Positions 7,432-8,122 of a stretch of 8,122 nucleotides of DNA are shown here, piece by piece. The notes beneath the pieces are model-generated. The model ran no database searches and was not told where the DNA came from. It was given only the letters and a program-made list of their open reading frames with translations. Both the position numbers and the translations under genes were made by a program. Within the stretch, counting starts at the first letter, position 1, and each line of letters begins with the position of its first letter. The stretch lies in the NCBI GenBank assembly GCA_012514445.1, contig JAAZAI010000025.1, positions 1-8,122 of the forward strand, given 5' to 3'. The stretch is from Lentisphaerota bacterium. GTDB lineage: Bacteria; Verrucomicrobiota; Kiritimatiellia; RFP12; UBA3636.

Positions 7432-7495
7432 CTGGGATCGCGAGGCTCCGCACTCGCATTTTCTACACGGCGGGTGCGGAGCCCCGCGTTCCCAG
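7432..7495. repeat. long imperfect hairpin / palindromic repeat
   Basis: The arms 7432-7457 and 7470-7495 are 26 bases each, pair at 23 of 26 positions, and enclose a 12-base loop (attttctacacg). The core GGCTCCGCAC pairs perfectly with GTGCGGAGCC. Neither side is followed by a T-run, so it is not a standard intrinsic terminator. The form fits a REP-like or mobile palindromic element that spreads between genes. The mismatches show that the two arms have drifted slightly. Confidence 0.7.
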
Positions 7496-7619
7496 GGGGC
7501 TCGGCCTCGTCGGCTTGATCCGCGCGGCGCAAGTGGCATCGACGACACGGCGGTTGCAATCGAATGCTGATTCGATATGACAACAATCGGCAACACGTAC
7601 TCCACGACACGGCCGTCCC

Positions 7620-7642
7620 TTCCTGATTTCCTGAGTTCCTGA
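7620..7642. repeat. three tandem TTCCTGA heptamers, period 8
   Basis: TTCCTGA occurs at 7620-7626, 7628-7634 and 7636-7642, each followed by one spacer base (T, G, T), so the period is exactly eight. The first 11 bases of the array (TTCCTGATTTC, 7620-7630) are repeated inverted as GAAATCAGGAA at 7694-7704, 63 bases downstream. The whole could be a regulatory binding array or part of a dispersed repeat whose inverted ends are the two 11-mers. Confidence 0.5.
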
Positions 7643-7766
7643 TGAAAAACACAAGCCGTGTGCGCCCTGACGCTTCCCTGAAGGATTGAATTTGAAATCA
7701 GGAAAACGGGAATGTTCACCTGGGGGCTTGCATGAGTTTCTTTTCCGAAACCATGTCACGATCCTG

Positions 7767-7791
7767 ACTCACCCGGGAAATTCCGGTGAGT
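7767..7791. promoter_or_regulatory. 25-base dyad, candidate operator upstream of the last gene
   Basis: ACTCACC at 7767-7773 and GGTGAGT at 7785-7791 are perfect 7-base inverted arms around an 11-base centre that itself contains the palindrome GGAAATTCC. The dyad ends where a weak -35-like TTGAAT (7791-7796) begins, and an 18-base gap leads to a -10-like GATGAT (7815-7820). The position, about 130 bases before the next start codon, suits an operator or a small RNA hairpin. It could also be chance. Confidence 0.3.
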
Positions 7792-7921
7792 TGAATCCGC
7801 TGGACGGACGTCTCGATGATCGTGTAAGGTATTGCGACAGCTTGCGGCAGGCCGCGACGCCCGATCGGCGCGCTCCCAAAGGACTTGCCAGACGAAGAAC
7901 ACTTTTGACAGGGAGTCTTGA

Positions 7922-8122
7922 ATGAATCCAGCCACCGACCCTAAAATCGACCTCGAGCGGCGCACCTCGGCCATGACGCTTTCGGACATGGAGATGTTCA
8001 TCTTCCCAGAGCTCATCTACAGCCTCATGCTGGCGAACATGATGTCGCCGATCCTGTGGCGCTGGCGGGAAGATCCGTGGTTCAAGGGCATCCAGAAGAA
8101 GAGCCTGGTGGCGCGGGTCAAC
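7922..8122 (+). CDS. start of an unrecognised protein, truncated by the window edge
   Basis: The first 67 codons are visible with no stop. The start ATG at 7922 is supported by GGGAG at 7911-7915, six bases upstream. The protein begins MNPATDPKIDLERRTSAM and continues with a hydrophobic but helix-like stretch MFIFPELIYSLMLANMMSPILW (about 25-46), then WREDPWFKG (48-56) and a basic KKSLVARVN. The many Met, Trp and acidic residues within the hydrophobic stretch favour a soluble, helical fold over a membrane helix. I do not recognise the family. The return to high GC and a clean ribosome site make it a probable real gene, lying on the far side of the repeat-rich spacer and so probably transcribed separately from the dxr operon. 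Confidence 0.7.
   Translation, partial: MNPATDPKIDLERRTSAMTLSDMEMFIFPELIYSLMLANMMSPILWRWREDPWFKGIQKKSLVARVN

Larger units (their letters stand above)
7198..7921. other. 724-base spacer with repeats, no convincing gene
   Basis: Open frames here on both strands have no good ribosome sites and translate to Arg/Pro/Ser-rich low-complexity protein. Several run straight through the hairpin and repeat sequences, which is typical of spurious frames in GC-rich repeats. The stretch holds, in order, the candidate promoter of the small gene, CGGTCGGA-type repeats, a long imperfect hairpin, tandem TTCCTGA heptamers with an inverted copy, and a dyad before the next gene. I see no tRNA, no riboswitch and no clear intrinsic terminator. 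Confidence 0.6.

Noticed and set aside
7432..7495. Hairpin as an intrinsic terminator
   Set aside because: No T-run follows on either strand, and it lies far from both neighbouring stops.
7309..7719. Minus-strand open frames of 93-140 residues in the spacer
   Set aside because: They run through the hairpin and repeats, lack good ribosome sites, and translate to low-complexity Arg/Pro/Ser protein.
7905..7910. TTGACA as a -35 box
   Set aside because: It lies only 11 bases before the start codon and has no room for a -10 box.
7198..7921. CRISPR array or tRNA in the spacer
   Set aside because: The repeats are too short and irregular for CRISPR, and no cloverleaf could be drawn.

Overview
The window looks like chromosomal DNA of a GC-rich bacterium. 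Its left 6.9 kb is dense with genes and strongly biased to G/C at third codon positions; one sampled 60-base line inside the glycosyltransferase gene is 75% GC. Gene content (a lyase-like toroid protein, a PHP hydrolase, an M20 peptidase) and the palindrome-rich intergenic DNA remind me of the Planctomycetes-Verrucomicrobia-Kiritimatiellota-Lentisphaerae group. That placement is an inference from style, not a proven assignment.

Bases 55-6877 form one run of five plus-strand genes, very probably an operon: an M20 metallopeptidase; a PHP-superfamily metallohydrolase; a large soluble protein resembling (alpha/alpha)-toroid plus beta-sandwich polysaccharide lyases such as heparinase II/III; 1-deoxy-D-xylulose 5-phosphate reductoisomerase (dxr, the second step of the MEP isoprenoid pathway); and a GT4-type glycosyltransferase. 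Genes 1/2 and 4/5 overlap by ATGA, and the other gaps are 25 and 32 bases. Each gene after the first has a clear Shine-Dalgarno sequence. The first three could form a catabolic set that cleaves a carbohydrate- or peptide-containing substrate in the cytoplasm, since none has a convincing export signal. dxr and the glycosyltransferase look functionally separate but are transcriptionally joined to them.

Bases 6853-7197 on the minus strand hold a small gene for a 114-residue protein with two predicted membrane segments and a strong ribosome binding site. It converges on the glycosyltransferase gene, overlaps its 3' end by 25 bases, and lies in DNA of about 48% GC (hand count over 6901-7320).

Bases 7198-7921 appear non-coding. 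They hold short direct repeats, a 26-bp-arm imperfect hairpin, three TTCCTGA heptamers at an exact 8-base period with an inverted copy downstream, and a 25-base dyad ahead of the last gene. This looks like a deposit of dispersed intergenic repeats rather than a gene.

Bases 7922-8122 are the start of a further plus-strand gene of unknown function, cut by the window edge. I did not find a clearly novel multi-gene system. The best candidates for follow-up are the M20/PHP/toroid trio, the small membrane protein, and the repeat-rich spacer.
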